From: an uncultured Clostridium sp.
GTDB lineage: Bacteria; Bacillota; Clostridia; TANB77; CAG-508
Direction of reading: 5' to 3'
Length of the DNA: 29,720 nucleotides
Assembly (NCBI GenBank): GCA_900557195.1
Contig: USRT01000025.1
Span: forward strand, 1 to 29,720
Below the pieces are notes generated by a model. The model was not told where the DNA came from and did not search any database. It saw only the letters and a program-made list of their open reading frames with translations. The translations under genes were made by a program, and so were the position numbers. Below are positions 1-8,362 of this stretch, piece after piece. Within the stretch, counting starts at the first letter, position 1; every line of letters begins with the position of its first letter.

Positions 1-252
1 AAAAATAAGGAAAAAATAAAAATTAAATATAAGATTATATAAAACAAATAAAAAAATCAAATAAATTCATTTTAATAAAAAATAAATAAAATCGGAAATG
101 TTAAAATAAAATGAAAGTAAAAAATATGTAATTAAATAAAAACAAATTAAAAAATAATTATTAAAATAAAAAATAAGGAAAAAATAAAAATTAAATATAA
201 GATTATATAAAACAAATAAAAAATCAAATAAATTTATTTTAATAAAAAATAA
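1..252. repeat. 84-bp AT-rich direct repeat
   Basis: Positions 1-84 are repeated almost exactly at 169-252 (period 168). The copies differ by one A in an A-run and by a few substitutions such as C/T near position 69. The first copy begins at the window edge, so the repeat may extend further left. The DNA between and after the copies is also nearly pure A/T and partly similar between copies. A weakly hydrophobic reading frame on the minus strand (67-306) looks like a by-product of composition. Position relative to oriC is suggestive, but no DnaA box (TTATCCACA) is visible here. Confidence 0.8.
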
Positions 253-408
253 GTAAAGATATATAATTAAATAAAGAATAATAAAATGACAAAATAGTGA
301 TTTCAAGATGGCAAATGCTTAAAAATAAGCGTTACAAACGATGATTTGTCAAAAAGATATATAAAACAAATTTTTTTGTTTCACAAAAAACAGAAGGAGG
401 AATAAAAT
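253..408. other. non-coding leader upstream of mnmG
   Basis: No gene is supported here. Two small hairpins are visible: 317-330 (GCTTA/TAAGC, 4-nt loop) and 334-349 (ACAAA/TTTGT). The stretch ends with a good ribosome-binding site (GAAGGAGG at 393-400) for mnmG. Positions 377-392 resemble a degenerate parS site and are described separately. Confidence 0.5.
377..392 (+). promoter_or_regulatory. possible degenerate parS site
   Basis: TGTTTCACAAAAAACA matches 13 of 16 positions of the known consensus TGTTTCACGTGAAACA. The left half-site is perfect and the three mismatches are in the right half. The location, about 2.9 kb upstream of parA and parB in the oriC-proximal block, is where parS sites are often found. 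The left octamer also occurs once by chance inside rlmH (17425), so the match alone is weak evidence. Confidence 0.3.
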
Positions 409-2280
409 ATGAAATATAATGCAGGAAAATTTGATATAGCAGTAATAGGTGCAGGACATGCTGGATGTGAAGCAGCGTTAGCTGCTTCAAGAATGGGAAT
501 GAAGACTTTACTATTTTCTATAAGTTTGGAGGCTGTTGCTAATATGCCATGTAATCCTCATATAGGAGGAAGTAGCAAAGGACATTTAGTAAGAGAGATA
601 GATGCTCTTGGTGGAGAAATGGGTAAAAATATTGATAAAACATTTACTCAATTAAAAATGCTTAACAAATCAAAAGGACCAGCAGTATACTCATTAAGAG
701 CGCAAGCTGATAGAAAAAGATATCAAATGGAAATGAAACATACTCTTGAAAAACAGGAGAATCTATATTTGAAGCAAGCAGAGATTGTTGACATAGAAGT
801 TGAAAATGGTAAAATAAAGTCAGTAACAACAAACGTAGGTGCTATTTATGAAGTTGATGCTGTAATATTAGCAACAGGCACTTATTTAAAGGGAAAGATA
901 TTTATTGGTGATAATTCTTTTGAAAGTGGACCAGATGGTGTATTTCCTTCTGTAAAATTATCTGATAAATTAAAAAGTTTAGGAATAAATTTGATAAGAT
1001 TTAAAACTGGTACACCTGCTAGAATAAATAAAAATAGTATTGATTTTTCGAAAATGGAAATACAAAATGGAGATGAAGATATAGAAGCATTTTCATTCGA
1101 GGATTCAATTGATAAAAATATTAAACAGTTACCATGTTATTTAACATATACAAATTCAAAAACACATGAAATTATTAGAGAGAATTTACATAGGTCACCA
1201 TTATATGCAGGTAAAATAGAAGGAACAGGACCAAGATATTGTCCTTCTATAGAGGATAAGGTTGTTAGATTTAGCGATAAAGAGAGACATCAAGTTTTTA
1301 TTGAACCAATGGGAGTAGATACTGATGAGATGTATGTACAAGGAATGAGTTCTTCTTTACCAGAAGACGTACAGATTGCAATGTATAGGACATTGGCAGG
1401 TTTAGAAAATGCAGAATTTACAAGACCTGCATACGCAATTGAATATGATTGTATTGAGCCATCAGAATTAAAATTATCACTAGAGCATAAAAATATAGAA
1501 GGAATGTTTTTTGCAGGACAAATAAATGGTACATCAGGATATGAAGAAGCAGCATCACAAGGTATTATAGCAGGTATTAATGCAGTTATGAAGTTAAAGA
1601 ACAAAGAACCTATTATTTTAGATAGATCACAAGCATATATAGGCGTTTTGATTGATGATATTGTAACAAAAGGAACTAATGAACCATATAGAATGATGAC
1701 CTCTAGAGCAGAATATAGGTTATTATTAAGACAGGATAACGCAGACTTAAGGCTTACTGAGATTGGTTACAAGGTTGGATTAATATCAAATGAGAGATAT
1801 GAAAAGTTTTTAAGAAAAAGAGAAAATATATATAATGAAATTAATAGAATAAGTTCTTTAATAGTTAAACCAACAGAGAATGTTAATAAATTATTAAAAA
1901 AATATAATTCATCTGAAATAACAACTGGTGTTAAAATGTCTGATTTACTAAAGAGAACAGAATTAACATATGAAAATCTAAGAGAAATTGATAATGATAG
2001 ACCAGAATTATCAGAGGTAGAGAAAAAACAGGTAGAGATACAAATAAAATATGAAGGATATATAAAATTACAAGAAGCTCAGGTAGAAAAATTTAAAAAA
2101 CTTGAGAAGAAGCTACTTAAAGAAGATATTAATTATAATAATATTAAAGGTTTAAGAATAGAAGCTAGACAAAAATTAGATAAAATAAAGCCAAGTTCAG
2201 TTGGACAAGCTTCAAGAATATCAGGAGTTTCGCCTGCTGACATATCAGTTTTATTAATATATTTAGAGCAGAATAAATAG
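409..2280 (+). CDS. mnmG: tRNA uridine-5-carboxymethylaminomethyl(34) synthesis enzyme MnmG
   Basis: This is the FAD-binding partner of MnmE. Together they install the (carboxymethyl)aminomethyl group on U34 of tRNAs that read split codon boxes. The 623-residue product has the family's usual length. It opens with the FAD dinucleotide-binding fold GAGHAG (residues 14-19) and contains the conserved CNPHIGGSSKGH stretch (around residue 47) and the C-terminal LRIEARQKL and ASRISGVSPAD motifs of the family. The ATG follows a strong GAAGGAGG site. rsmG begins 8 bases after the stop, so the two are co-transcribed. mnmE, its frequent upstream neighbour, is not in the window. Confidence 0.98.
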   Translation: MKYNAGKFDIAVIGAGHAGCEAALAASRMGMKTLLFSISLEAVANMPCNPHIGGSSKGHLVREIDALGGEMGKNIDKTFTQLKMLNKSKGPAVYSLRAQADRKRYQMEMKHTLEKQENLYLKQAEIVDIEVENGKIKSVTTNVGAIYEVDAVILATGTYLKGKIFIGDNSFESGPDGVFPSVKLSDKLKSLGINLIRFKTGTPARINKNSIDFSKMEIQNGDEDIEAFSFEDSIDKNIKQLPCYLTYTNSKTHEIIRENLHRSPLYAGKIEGTGPRYCPSIEDKVVRFSDKERHQVFIEPMGVDTDEMYVQGMSSSLPEDVQIAMYRTLAGLENAEFTRPAYAIEYDCIEPSELKLSLEHKNIEGMFFAGQINGTSGYEEAASQGIIAGINAVMKLKNKEPIILDRSQAYIGVLIDDIVTKGTNEPYRMMTSRAEYRLLLRQDNADLRLTEIGYKVGLISNERYEKFLRKRENIYNEINRISSLIVKPTENVNKLLKKYNSSEITTGVKMSDLLKRTELTYENLREIDNDRPELSEVEKKQVEIQIKYEGYIKLQEAQVEKFKKLEKKLLKEDINYNNIKGLRIEARQKLDKIKPSSVGQASRISGVSPADISVLLIYLEQNK

Positions 2281-2288
2281 GAGGAGAT

Positions 2289-3005
2289 ATGATAAAAGAA
2301 GATTTTTACATAAAAATTAAAAATTTAAGTGATAATATCAATATTAAAATGACAGAGAATCAAATAGAAAAGTTTTATATATACATGAAGACATTATTAG
2401 AATGGAATAAGAAAATAAATTTGACAGCAATTGAAGATGAAGATGAAATAATTTTAAAACATTTTATTGATTCATTAACTATACAAAAGTATATAAAAGA
2501 TGCTAAAAATTTGATAGATATTGGAACAGGTGCAGGTTTTCCTGGAATACCTATTGCAATATTAAATAATAATATTAATATTACTCTATTAGACTCATTA
2601 AATAAAAGGATTAACTTTTTAAATATTATTATTCAGAAATTGGAATTAGATAATGTTATAACAATACATGGCAGAGCAGAGGATATCGCAAAATTAAAAA
2701 CGCATAGAGAAAAATACGATATTGTTACTTCAAGAGCAGTGGCTCCATTTAACATTTTATTAGAATATATGTTACCATTTAATAAAGTAAATGGTAAGAC
2801 TATATCAATGAAAGGATCAAATATTGAAGAAATAGAAAATTCAAGTAAAGCATTAAATGAATTAGGTGGGAAAATTAATAATATAGAAAAAATATTTTTG
2901 CCATATACAGAAATACAAAGAAATATAATTATTGTTAATAAAATAAAAGAAACACCAAATAAATATCCAAGAAAGGCAGGAGTTCCAAAAAAAGAACCAT
3001 TATAA
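2289..3005 (+). CDS. rsmG: 16S rRNA (guanine527-N7)-methyltransferase RsmG
   Basis: SAM-dependent methyltransferase that makes m7G527 in 16S rRNA. The 238-residue length is normal. The SAM-binding motif LIDIGTGAGFPGIPIAI lies at about residues 75-91, and a TSRAVAPF segment characteristic of GidB proteins follows. The C-terminus ends in PRKAGVPKKEPL, as in homologues. The ribosome-binding site GGAGG overlaps the mnmG stop codon, so translation is probably coupled. It is the second gene of the oriC-proximal block. Confidence 0.97.
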   Translation: MIKEDFYIKIKNLSDNINIKMTENQIEKFYIYMKTLLEWNKKINLTAIEDEDEIILKHFIDSLTIQKYIKDAKNLIDIGTGAGFPGIPIAILNNNINITLLDSLNKRINFLNIIIQKLELDNVITIHGRAEDIAKLKTHREKYDIVTSRAVAPFNILLEYMLPFNKVNGKTISMKGSNIEEIENSSKALNELGGKINNIEKIFLPYTEIQRNIIIVNKIKETPNKYPRKAGVPKKEPL

Positions 3006-3061
3006 ATTAGTAAATACAATTTGACATTTGCACTTTTATTAATTTGATGCTAATTTTCATG

Positions 3062-3140
3062 AAATAGTGTATTTATAAAAATTTTTACCGTATCTTAGAG
3101 CATATTTATCTGCATCGTAATTTTTATAAATACACTATTT
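3062..3140 (+). repeat. 22-bp perfect inverted repeat between rsmG and parA
   Basis: 3062-3083 and 3119-3140 are exact reverse complements (22 bp), separated by a 35-nt loop that could add a few pairs at the stem base. A short T-tract (TTTTA) follows the right arm. It could be the rsmG terminator, although the loop is unusually long for one. It could also be a small MITE-like insertion. No second copy is visible in the window and no clear target-site duplication flanks it. Confidence 0.7.
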
Positions 3141-3215
3141 TACTAAGTAGAAATAAAATAAAGTCTAAATAGTTATAATATAATAAAATTATTAATAAAA
3201 TGTTGTTAAAATTCA

Positions 3216-3244
3216 TTGACATATTTAATATATTTTTATATCAT
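3216..3244 (+). promoter_or_regulatory. sigma-A-type promoter of parA
   Basis: TTGACA (3216-3221), a 17-bp spacer and TATCAT (3239-3244). It lies 35 bp before the preferred TTG start of parA. This also argues against any parA start upstream of about 3250. Confidence 0.65.
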
Positions 3245-3278
3245 TATTATATCAAATTTGGTAATGGAGGAAATGAAA

Positions 3279-4070
3279 TTGGGAAAAATTATATCTGTAG
3301 CAAATCAAAAGGGAGGAGTAGGAAAAACTACTACCTCAGTGAGTTTGAGTGCTATTTTAGCTAAAAAAGGGAAAAAAGTTTTAATGATTGATATGGATCC
3401 ACAAGGAAATGGGACAAGTGGTCTAGGAATAGACAAAAATGTAAAATTTTCAGTATATGATGTGATAATAGATGAAGTTGAAATTGAAAATACAATTCAG
3501 AAAACGGAGATAGATAATTTAGATGTTTGTCCTTCTAATATAAATTTAGCAGGTGCAGAAGTTGAATTGGTAGATATGGAAGAAAGAGAAAAAAGATTAA
3601 AAGATAAATTGGATAAAATTAAAGACAAATATGATTATATAATTATAGATTGTCCTCCGTCATTAGGTTTAGTAACACTAAATGCATTTACAGCTTCAGA
3701 TAGTGTACTTATTCCTGTACAATGTGAATATTATGCGCTTGAAGGATTAGGTCAATTAATTAATACAATAAATTTAGTAAAGAAACATTTGAACAAAAGT
3801 TTGCATATAGAAGGAGCACTATTAACAATGTATGATGCTAGAACTAATTTATCTAATCAAGTTGTTAAGGAAGTAAAGAGATACTTTGAAGATAAGGTTT
3901 ACAAAGTAGTTATACCAAGAAATATTAAGTTAAGTGAAGCACCAAGTTATGGAATGCCAATTACATTATATGATAAGAGATCTAAAGGTGCTAAATGTTA
4001 TGAAAAGTTAGCAAAAGAGTTTTTGAAAATTAATGATACTGAACAGAAGGCAAAACATATGAAAGAATAA
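3279..4070 (+). CDS. parA: chromosome-partitioning ATPase ParA (Soj)
   Basis: Deviant Walker-A ATPase that binds DNA non-specifically in the ATP form and works with ParB-parS in origin segregation. In Firmicutes it also affects DnaA activity. I chose the TTG at 3279. It sits 8 nt after GGAGG (3266-3270) and gives MGKIISVANQKGGVGKTTT, the usual Soj N-terminus, with the Walker A lysines at residues 11 and 16. The ATG at 3273 is only 2 nt from the Shine-Dalgarno sequence, and a longer frame to 3216 runs through the promoter. The signature DCPPSLGLVTLNA follows at about residue 125. The product is 263 residues, normal for Soj. parB follows after 34 bp. Confidence 0.96.
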   Translation: MGKIISVANQKGGVGKTTTSVSLSAILAKKGKKVLMIDMDPQGNGTSGLGIDKNVKFSVYDVIIDEVEIENTIQKTEIDNLDVCPSNINLAGAEVELVDMEEREKRLKDKLDKIKDKYDYIIIDCPPSLGLVTLNAFTASDSVLIPVQCEYYALEGLGQLINTINLVKKHLNKSLHIEGALLTMYDARTNLSNQVVKEVKRYFEDKVYKVVIPRNIKLSEAPSYGMPITLYDKRSKGAKCYEKLAKEFLKINDTEQKAKHMKE

Positions 4071-4104
4071 CACAGAGATAATGTAAATTGCAAGGAGGAT
4101 TAAA

Positions 4105-4965
4105 ATGAATAAAAAAACAGGTCTTGGAAAAGGGTTAAATGCATTATTTGCAGATACCCCTATAATTGAAAAAGAAGAAGAAGAGATATTACAAAGTGAT
4201 AATGAAGCAATACAAAAAATAAAATTAATAAATATAGAGCCTAATAGAGATCAACCAAGGAGAATTTTTGATGAAGAAAGTATTGGGGAACTAGCAGAAT
4301 CTATTAAGAGATATGGTTTAATTCAACCAATTGTTGTTACTAAAAAAGAAGACTATTATCAGATAATTGCTGGAGAGAGAAGATGGAGAGCTTCAAAAAA
4401 GGCTGGATTAGTTGAGGTTCCATGTATCATTAGAGAAGAGGACGAAAGAAAAAATAAGGAAATTGCTTTAATAGAAAATATTCAAAGGCAAGATTTAAAT
4501 CCTATAGAAAAAGCTAAAGGATTCAAACAATTAATGGATGAATATGGCATGACTCAAATGCAATTATCTGATGCTATAGGTATTAGTAGAAGTGCTGTTG
4601 CAAATACTGTTAGAATTTTAAATTTAGATCAAAGAGTTATAGATTTAGCATTAGAGGGTAAACTAACAGAAGGACATTGTAGATCTTTAATGTCTATAGT
4701 AGATGGAGAAAAACAATATGAAATGGCTCTACAGATTATAAAAACAGGTGATAGTGTAAGAGATATAGAGAGAAAAGTAAAAAATACAAAACAGTTAAAG
4801 AAAAAAGATCAAAAATATGAAGCTATTTTTAAAGATATAGAAGAATCATTTAGCAGATTTTTTGGATCACCAGTAAAATTAAATGCTGGAAAGAGAAAAG
4901 GAAAAATTATTATTGAATATGCTTCAAATGAAGATTTAGAGAGAATATTAGATTTAATTAAATAG
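4105..4965 (+). CDS. parB: chromosome-partitioning CTPase/parS-binding protein ParB (Spo0J)
   Basis: ParB clamps onto parS, hydrolyses CTP and spreads along DNA to load SMC and stimulate ParA. The N-terminal ParA-interaction segment KKTGLGKGLNALF is present. The CTP-binding motif GERRWRA lies at residues 90-96, ENIQRQDLNPIEKA follows, and a helix-turn-helix is at about 150-170 (MTQMQLSDAIGISRSAVANT). The 286-residue length is typical. AAGGAGG precedes the ATG by 7 nt. It is cotranscribed with parA, and the DUF4446 gene follows 29 bp later. Confidence 0.97.
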   Translation: MNKKTGLGKGLNALFADTPIIEKEEEEILQSDNEAIQKIKLINIEPNRDQPRRIFDEESIGELAESIKRYGLIQPIVVTKKEDYYQIIAGERRWRASKKAGLVEVPCIIREEDERKNKEIALIENIQRQDLNPIEKAKGFKQLMDEYGMTQMQLSDAIGISRSAVANTVRILNLDQRVIDLALEGKLTEGHCRSLMSIVDGEKQYEMALQIIKTGDSVRDIERKVKNTKQLKKKDQKYEAIFKDIEESFSRFFGSPVKLNAGKRKGKIIIEYASNEDLERILDLIK

Positions 4966-4994
4966 ATTTAATTAACAGATCAGAAAGGATTTTT

Positions 4995-5489
4995 ATGGAT
5001 ATTATTAATAATTTTTTAAATAATAGTTATATTACGATTATTTTATTTTTTATAAATATAATAATTTTTATATTATATTTTAACAGTTATATAAAGTTAC
5101 AAAAATATAAAAAGAATAATGAACTAATAATGAAAAAAGTAGGTAATGGAAGAGATATTTTGGAATTATTAAATGAGAATAATAAAAAGATAGAAGATGT
5201 AGAATTAATTAATAAAGAAATAAAAAAGTATATGGAAAAATTAGAAGAAAAAACAAACGGTTGTATGCAAAAAATTGGATTTATTAGATATAATGCATTT
5301 AAGGATACAGGAAGTGATCTTAGTTTTGCTTTGGCTATATTAAATAAAAATAATACAGGAATCATTTTAAATGGAATATATTCAAGAGAAACTTCTAATA
5401 TATATGCTAAATCAATTGAGAATGGAAAATCAGAATATAGGCTATCTGAAGAAGAAACTATAGCTTTAAATGAAGCTTTACAAAAATAA
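4995..5489 (+). CDS. DUF4446 family membrane-anchored protein
   Basis: The 164-residue protein has one N-terminal membrane segment (about residues 11-31), a charged helical middle likely to form a coiled coil (about 35-85), and the conserved C-terminal domain. That domain carries KIGFIRYNAFKDTGSDLSFA and GIYSRETSNIYAKSIENGKS, hallmarks of DUF4446. The family is common just downstream of parB in clostridia. Its function is unknown to me; the position suggests a link to chromosome segregation or division, but this is inference. AGAAAGGA precedes the ATG. A strong terminator follows 6 bp after the stop. Confidence 0.85.
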   Translation: MDIINNFLNNSYITIILFFINIIIFILYFNSYIKLQKYKKNNELIMKKVGNGRDILELLNENNKKIEDVELINKEIKKYMEKLEEKTNGCMQKIGFIRYNAFKDTGSDLSFALAILNKNNTGIILNGIYSRETSNIYAKSIENGKSEYRLSEEETIALNEALQK

Positions 5490-5495
5490 TAATTA

Positions 5496-5540
5496 TTAAA
5501 AAGTATATTAATAAAAATTAATATACTTTTTAATGTTTTG
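5496..5540 (+). terminator. terminator of the mnmG-parB-DUF4446 block
   Basis: A perfect 16-bp inverted repeat (5496-5511 with 5518-5533), a 6-nt loop, and a T-rich tail. It lies directly after the DUF4446 stop codon. Confidence 0.8.
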
Positions 5541-5622
5541 GTTATAAAATACAAATATATGTAAAGAATAATATATGAAAGAACGTATAAAATAAAAAAA
5601 TATAATTTATTAAAGATTACTA

Positions 5623-5652
5623 TTGACAATTAGGTTAATAATGTGCTAATAT
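5623..5652 (+). promoter_or_regulatory. promoter of the serine tRNA pair
   Basis: TTGACA (5623-5628), an 18-bp spacer and TAATAT (5647-5652), ending 17 bp before the first tRNA. Confidence 0.65.
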
Positions 5653-5669
5653 ATATGTGTTGTATATTT

Positions 5670-5761
<92 letters not shown>

Positions 5762-5770
5762 AACAATATT

Positions 5771-5801
5771 CGGAAGTTGGTATAGAAAATTCTAACTTCC
5801 G
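5771..5801 (+). other. hairpin between the two tRNA genes
   Basis: CGGAAGTTGGTAT (5771-5783) pairs with ATTCTAACTTCCG (5789-5801), with one G-U pair and one mismatch. There is no T-tract, so it is more likely a processing or spacer structure of a dicistronic tRNA transcript than a terminator. Confidence 0.5.
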
Positions 5802-5814
5802 TATTAAAATATAA

Positions 5815-5906
5815 GGAGAATTACCCAAGTGGTTGAAGGGGACAGTTTGCTAAACTGTTAGGGTTCGTTTAGGGCCGCGAGGGTTCAAATCCCTCATTCT
5901 CCGCCA
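5815..5906 (+). tRNA. tRNA-Ser (anticodon GCU)
   Basis: Acceptor stem GGAGAAT/ATTCTCC, discriminator G, encoded CCA (5904-5906). The anticodon stem ACAGT/ACTGT encloses a normal 7-nt loop TTGCTAA with anticodon GCT, which reads AGU/AGC. It has a long class II variable arm and a T arm GAGGG/CCCTC with TTCAAAT. Its spacing suggests cotranscription with the upstream tRNA-Ser. Confidence 0.97.
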
Positions 5907-5912
5907 AAAAAG

Positions 5913-5947
5913 AAGACAATAGAAGAGCTTATTCTGTTGTCTTTTTT
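5913..5947 (+). terminator. terminator of the tRNA-Ser unit
   Basis: A 12-bp stem with one G-U pair (5913-5924 with 5932-5943), a 7-nt loop, then a run of T, starting 7 bp after the second tRNA's CCA. Confidence 0.85.
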
Positions 5948-6098
5948 ATATAAATAATTATATGTGTAAGATTTTTAACAATTTATATATATGTTAGTTA
6001 TAAGTCAAAAATAATAATTATATAAAAATAGGGATTTTAATACTACCATTATTTTTTTATTATACAATAGACATTTATAAAATTGCTGATATTAATAT

Positions 6099-7004
6099 TT
6101 AATCAATGTATTTTATTAATGTATTACACAGATTTAGATTATATTTGATATAGTCTGAGCTGTAGCCATCCTTTATAAAAAAGATAAGTTTAGTAATTAT
6201 CGTAATATATAATGCTTTATATACAAGAGAAATATCTTCGTTAATATATTTTGATACAGAATGTACCAATTCATTTAAGTGTTTTGTATTTCCATCTATT
6301 AATTCTAATTCTGCTCTTATAAAATGAGATGTTTCTAATACTTTTTCTCCAACTATTCCATGAGGATCTATTACTTTCCATCCATTTTCACATTTAAGTA
6401 TATTCCTATGTTGTAAGTCATCATGTAAAACATATTTAGGTAAATTCATATTACTTATTTCTTTATATATTTCTTGTGCTTTAAAAAGCTTGCAAATTAT
6501 ATCAGAATTAATGTTTATATTGTGTTTAGCGTCATTTATTTTTTCTATTAACATATTATCATAAGTTTTAAAATTTTTTAGATACAAGTTTGATGTAGTA
6601 AAATTGTTAACTATGTCACAAAAAACTTTTATCCTTTTTTCTCTATTTTCCAATGTATTTAAACAGTATCCTGGCTTAATTTTTTCTAAAATCATAATTC
6701 TATCTTTAATATCATAAAAATAACATTTTACCATGTAATTAGATGAACAGTATTTTACAAATTTAATTTCATCTATAGAATTTTTGCTTGGAGAGAGAAG
6801 CTTAAGAATAACATCACCATATTTCTCTGAATTAGCTGTTAATACTATATTCATAGTTAAATTCTCTATTAGTTTTAAATCTGTTAATTGGAACATTTTT
6901 ATATATTTGTTTATAATTGAATCTATATTAATTAACCATTCATTTCCAGATGAGCTATATCTATTAATGACTTTATTTTTGAATTCCGTTGGTAAGTTTA
7001 GCAT
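6099..7004 (-). CDS. aminoglycoside/hydroxyurea phosphotransferase-like kinase
   Basis: A 301-residue protein with the protein-kinase-like APH fold. VILKLL (around K68) fits the ATP-binding lysine. HDDLQHRN at 194-201 keeps the catalytic HxDxxxxN pattern, and IDPHGIVGEK (212-221) is the metal-binding DPxG motif. This combination matches the streptomycin 6-kinase/hydroxyurea kinase family (PF04655), whose members phosphorylate small hydroxylated compounds. The substrate cannot be told from sequence, and no resistance is implied with certainty. The ATG follows AAGGAG by 8 nt. It is a monocistronic gene, divergent from the patatin gene. Confidence 0.75.
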   Translation of the reverse strand: MLNLPTEFKNKVINRYSSSGNEWLINIDSIINKYIKMFQLTDLKLIENLTMNIVLTANSEKYGDVILKLLSPSKNSIDEIKFVKYCSSNYMVKCYFYDIKDRIMILEKIKPGYCLNTLENREKRIKVFCDIVNNFTTSNLYLKNFKTYDNMLIEKINDAKHNININSDIICKLFKAQEIYKEISNMNLPKYVLHDDLQHRNILKCENGWKVIDPHGIVGEKVLETSHFIRAELELIDGNTKHLNELVHSVSKYINEDISLVYKALYITIITKLIFFIKDGYSSDYIKYNLNLCNTLIKYID

Positions 7005-7141
7005 TTAATTCAACTCCTTAAATATATTTTTATATTTATTATACAATATCTACATTAATAAAACAAATAATTATTAATATAGTAAAAATATTGTGCATAA
7101 AAATAAGTAAAGGATATTTTTCTAGGGAAATAAGCATTTAA

Positions 7142-7187
7142 AAATTTATTAGTAATAAATTTTATTAATAATAAATATTAATAAAAT
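7142..7187 (+). other. two AT-only inverted repeats before the patatin gene
   Basis: 7142-7162 is a perfect palindrome with a one-base centre (10-bp arms). 7159-7168 pairs with 7178-7187 around a 9-nt loop. They end 4 nt before the GGGGG ribosome-binding site of the patatin gene and could act as an operator or a leader hairpin, but AT-only repeats arise easily in this composition. Confidence 0.35.
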
Positions 7188-7199
7188 TAGGGGGATGTT

Positions 7200-8091
7200 A
7201 TGAATTTTGGATTATGTCTATCACGGAGGAGGAGTAAAAGGGGCAGCACATATTGGTGTACTAAAAGCATTTGAAGAACAAAGGATAGAGTTTGATTATA
7301 TATCTGGAACTTCGTCAGGGAGTATAGTGGCGTCGTTATATGCTATAGGATATTCTGCTGATGAGATTTATAATATATTTAAAAAATATTGTAGACAAAT
7401 TAAACTTTTTGACTTAGGAAATATTTTAAAGAGTATTCTTGATATTTTTATTAAAAATAAATTCACAATGGATGGGCTAAATAGTGGAAAAAAATTAGAA
7501 AAAATAATGGAGAAGACGTGTAAAGAAAAGAATATAGAGAACATTTCAGAAGTAAAAAAATGTTTATTAATACCAAGTGTAGATTTAAATAATGGAGAAA
7601 TATATATTTTTTCTTCTTGTAATAATGATAAAAGAAATTATTCTGATAAAATAATTTATATTAATAATATAGAAATATGGAAAGCAGTTAGAGCAAGTTG
7701 TGGTTATCCAGGAGTTTTTTCACCATATAAATATAAATCTACGGAATTAATAGATGGAGGAATTAGAGAAAATATTCCTTGGAAAGAATTAAAGAAAATT
7801 GGTGTGGATAAAGTTATTAGTGTAGTATTTTCTAAAGACAAAAAAATTAAAAATGAAAAAAATATAATTGATGTTATAGATAATTCATTAGATATACTAT
7901 GTCATGAGTTATCAGCGTATGAGTTAGAAGGGGCAGATTATTTAATTGATATTAATACCATAGATGTTTCCTTATTAGATTTTAAAAAGATAGATTATTT
8001 ATATGAACTTGGATATAAGTGCGGTAAAAAATATATACAAGAAAAGTTAATACGGAATGTTAAATTAGTTAATAAAAAACAAATAGATTAA
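7200..8091 (+). CDS. patatin-like phospholipase, +1 shift at an in-phase CGGA
   Basis: A serine lipid acyl hydrolase of the patatin/RssA type. The natural start is the ATG at 7200, 5 nt after AGGGGG; it gives MNFGLCLS, the usual first strand of the family. At codon 9 the zero frame meets CGG (7224) and then runs to TGA at 7272. Reading CGGA (7224-7227) as one unit restores the oxyanion loop GGGVKG, followed by the nucleophile GTSSGS (Ser at about 40) and the catalytic Asp in DGG (about 187). The open frame that starts at TTG 7207 lacks the first strand and a good ribosome site. A second in-phase CGGA at 8053 would shorten the end to GMLN (stop 8068); without it the protein ends at 8091 (296 residues). 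Confidence 0.85.
7224..7227 (+). other. in-phase CGGA frameshift site 1 (patatin, codon 9)
   Basis: Zero-frame context TCA CGG AGG; expected TCA GGA GGA GGA. The unit falls on the first glycine of the GGGxxG oxyanion loop. Confidence 0.75.
8053..8056 (+). other. in-phase CGGA near the patatin 3' end (candidate site 6)
   Basis: ATA CGG AAT is in frame with the patatin body. Reading CGG as Arg gives the tail RNVKLVNKKQID; a quadruplet gives GMLN and a TAG at 8066-8068. Both tails are plausible, and the C-terminus is not conserved enough to decide. Confidence 0.4.
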
Positions 8092-8310
8092 AATATGATT
8101 AAAAAATAAAAAATTAGTAAAATTAATAAAACAAACTAAAAAGAATATTATATAATTAATTAACAAACGAAAAAATATTATAAAACTATAATTAGAACTT
8201 TATAAAAATAAAAGCAGTAAATATTTGATTTTAAAAAGTTTATTATTATATCAAGTTTAATTTGAAGTTAGCTAAAATGTTAAAGATATTTTTAAACTAT
8301 AATTTGATAA

Positions 8311-8362
8311 AATAATGAAATAGCAGAGTATTTTGAGGTACTCTGCTATTTCATTATTTTTT
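8311..8362. terminator. bidirectional terminator, patatin and activase genes
   Basis: A perfect 20-bp inverted repeat (8311-8330 with 8339-8358) and an 8-nt loop. T-rich tracts leave on both strands. The activase stop codon (8354-8356, minus) lies inside the right arm. Confidence 0.85.

Noticed and set aside
67..306. Minus-strand 79-residue hydrophobic frame
   Set aside because: Made only of Phe, Leu, Ile, Tyr and Asn codons in A/T-only repeat DNA, with no ribosome site.
7207..7224. TTG at 7207 as a clean start for the patatin gene (no frameshift needed)
   Set aside because: It lies too far from the GGGGG ribosome site and drops the conserved first strand, which is present in the other frame from ATG 7200 (MNFGLCLS) exactly up to the CGGA.
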